Notes under the pieces: model-generated
What the model saw: only the letters and a program-made list of their open reading frames with translations
Told to the model about the DNA's origin: nothing
Database searches by the model: none
DNA from: Halesus radiatus
Taxonomy: Eukaryota; Arthropoda; Insecta; Trichoptera; Limnephilidae
NCBI GenBank assembly: GCA_022606495.2
Contig: JAHDVE020009435.1
Coordinates: forward strand, 434,001 to 498,000
DNA: 64,000 bases
Direction: 5' to 3'
Program-made: the position numbers and the translations under genes
Shown: piece by piece, positions 62,981 to 64,000 of the stretch
Position numbering within the stretch: position 1 is the stretch's first letter
Layout: the number at the start of each line of letters is the position of its first letter

Positions 62981-63537
62981 TGGTTTGCGTTGGCATCCCT
63001 CGGATGACATTTTCGCATTTGAAGTTACTCAAGATAATCAACCTTGCAAAAAAATGCAATATTTTATCCTCTGTCGCTAGACTCTTTGACGTGTTAGGTC
63101 TCGTAGCGCCAATAATCGAATTCGCCAAGCTTCTAATAAAGGAGCTTTGGAATTTAAAAATCGATTGGGATGAAACCCCACCCGCAAGTATATCACAACG
63201 TTGGCAACAATTAAACGCGGAATTGCCATTAATATCTTCAATTCATATTCCACGTCACATAGCCATCTTGGAAGGATGCAGGCTAAAACTCTTTGGTTTC
63301 ACTGATGCAAGCGAAAAGGCATACGGAGGAGTGGTATATGCGCACATGACTACTCCTGATAACCTTACTCAAGTGGAATTAGTTTGTGCCAAATCAAAGG
63401 TAGCACCGTTGAAAGTTGTCTCTTTAGCACGCTTAGAGTTATGCGCAGCATTATTACTATCACAACTTTTAAAAAAGGTGATAGATAATTACTCCTTGAG
63501 GTATAGTATTCAATTAGTATTTGTATTTTCGGATTAG
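62980..63537 (+). pseudogene. BEL/Pao connection and RNase H region, truncated
   Basis: ARLFDVLGLVAPIIEFAKLL and LKLFGFTDASEKAYGGVVYA followed by SLARLELCAALLLSQLL, all typical of Pao. The sequence stops at a TAG after VFVFSD (63537), where most of the RNase H end and the integrase start are lost. Confidence 0.87.
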
Positions 63538-63548
63538 AACACAAAAGG

Positions 63549-64000
63549 CATACTTATGCCTTTTCACATGCCTGACCACTCGTGCAGTTCATCTAGAACT
63601 CGCCGCTGATTTAAGTACAGAAAGTTTTTTATCCGCATTCAAACGATTCTTGTTCAGGCGCGGCGCTGTCAAATTTATGTATTCTGATCACGGGACCAAC
63701 TTTGTTGGAACTCGGTCTTATTTGTCGGAACTGCATGACTTCCTCTCAAAGGAATACCATCAATATTGGGAACAGGAACTCTCACAACATCGCATTATTT
63801 GGAAATTAATCCCTCCTAATGCCCCACACTTCGGGGGATGTTGGGAAAGTAATGTTAAATGTGTTAAAACCCACTTATTTCGAACAATCGGGAAACAAAT
63901 ATTAACGCATGAAGAGCTCTACACTGTATTATCACAGATAGAAGCATTACTTAACTCGCGCCCTTTGTCGGTACTTAGTTCAGATACCGCAGAACCTACG
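63549..64000 (+). pseudogene. BEL/Pao integrase core, partial
   Basis: LFTCLTTRAVHLELAADLST, SDHGTNFVGT (the D of D,D35E; H replaces the more usual N), IPPNAPHFGGCWESNVKCVK (E region) and LLNSRPL. The zinc-binding start is deleted. It continues beyond the window. Confidence 0.88.

Larger units (their letters stand above)
59960..64000 (+). mobile_element. BEL/Pao LTR retrotransposon, decayed, runs off the right edge
   Basis: The order gag, protease, reverse transcriptase, RNase H, integrase is that of BEL/Pao elements. The 5' LTR should lie within about 59961 (TGTTCACGCG) to 60680, but its borders cannot be set because the 3' LTR is outside. Damage includes stops in gag and RT, a loss of the zinc-knuckle/protease start, a changed catalytic RT residue and a deletion joining RNase H to integrase. 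It lies after Vps13 exon 28, most likely in the next intron, in the same orientation as the gene. Confidence 0.88.

Overview
The window is AT-rich nuclear DNA from an animal, most probably an insect or another arthropod. The evidence is a large intron-rich gene with GT-AG introns, (TTA)n microsatellites, and mariner, hAT, BEL/Pao, Penelope-like, RTE, Jockey-like and L2/CR1-like elements side by side. The species cannot be named from the sequence; a hemipteran or other insect with a large genome would fit.

The only host gene I can support is the N-terminal half of a Vps13 (VPS13A/C type) bridge-like lipid-transfer protein on the + strand. It starts at ATG 7813 and can be followed through 28 exons to 59835, giving about 1,530 codons of a protein that usually has about 3,200 residues. 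Splice phases join exactly at nearly every junction. Two places are less certain: the 3' end of exon 16, and the exon 20-21-22 link, where only a 25-bp microexon fits the phases. The rest of the gene must lie to the right of the window.

Region by region. 1-7812 is intergenic: a 2.7-kb foldback element (1289-3978) whose arms carry a roughly 32-bp periodic array of small hairpins, a 0.5-kb inverted-repeat element (4832-5337), a possible tRNA-derived SINE head (about 5580), a satellite of about 92 bp (5968-6366) and short tandem repeats. 7813-31740 holds exons 1-11. Their introns contain mariner copies (10320-11345, 11397-12341, 24853-26110, 30003-30506), several LINE remnants (12350-12575, 15293-16300, 18010-19600, 20238-20935) and minisatellites. 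32516-42707 holds exons 12-15. Intron 13 alone is about 7.8 kb and contains a reverse-transcriptase LINE of RTE type (36085-38290) and SINE copies; intron 12 has a Penelope-like GIY-YIG fragment (33519-33731). 42978-55241 holds exons 16-22 with further LINEs (43312-44345, 46940-48740, 49108-49800), a hAT remnant with an 8-bp target-site duplication (50044-51126) and three tRNA-like repeats (54090-54890). 55790-56323 is another mariner remnant. 56404-59835 holds exons 23-28. About 59960-64000 is a decayed BEL/Pao LTR retrotransposon running off the right edge, apparently inside the next Vps13 intron.

No intact mobile element was found: every transposase or polymerase shows stops, deletions or a lost catalytic residue. 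The most unusual structure is the hairpin array in the foldback arms. Its stems change between units while remaining paired, and the loop follows only two types.
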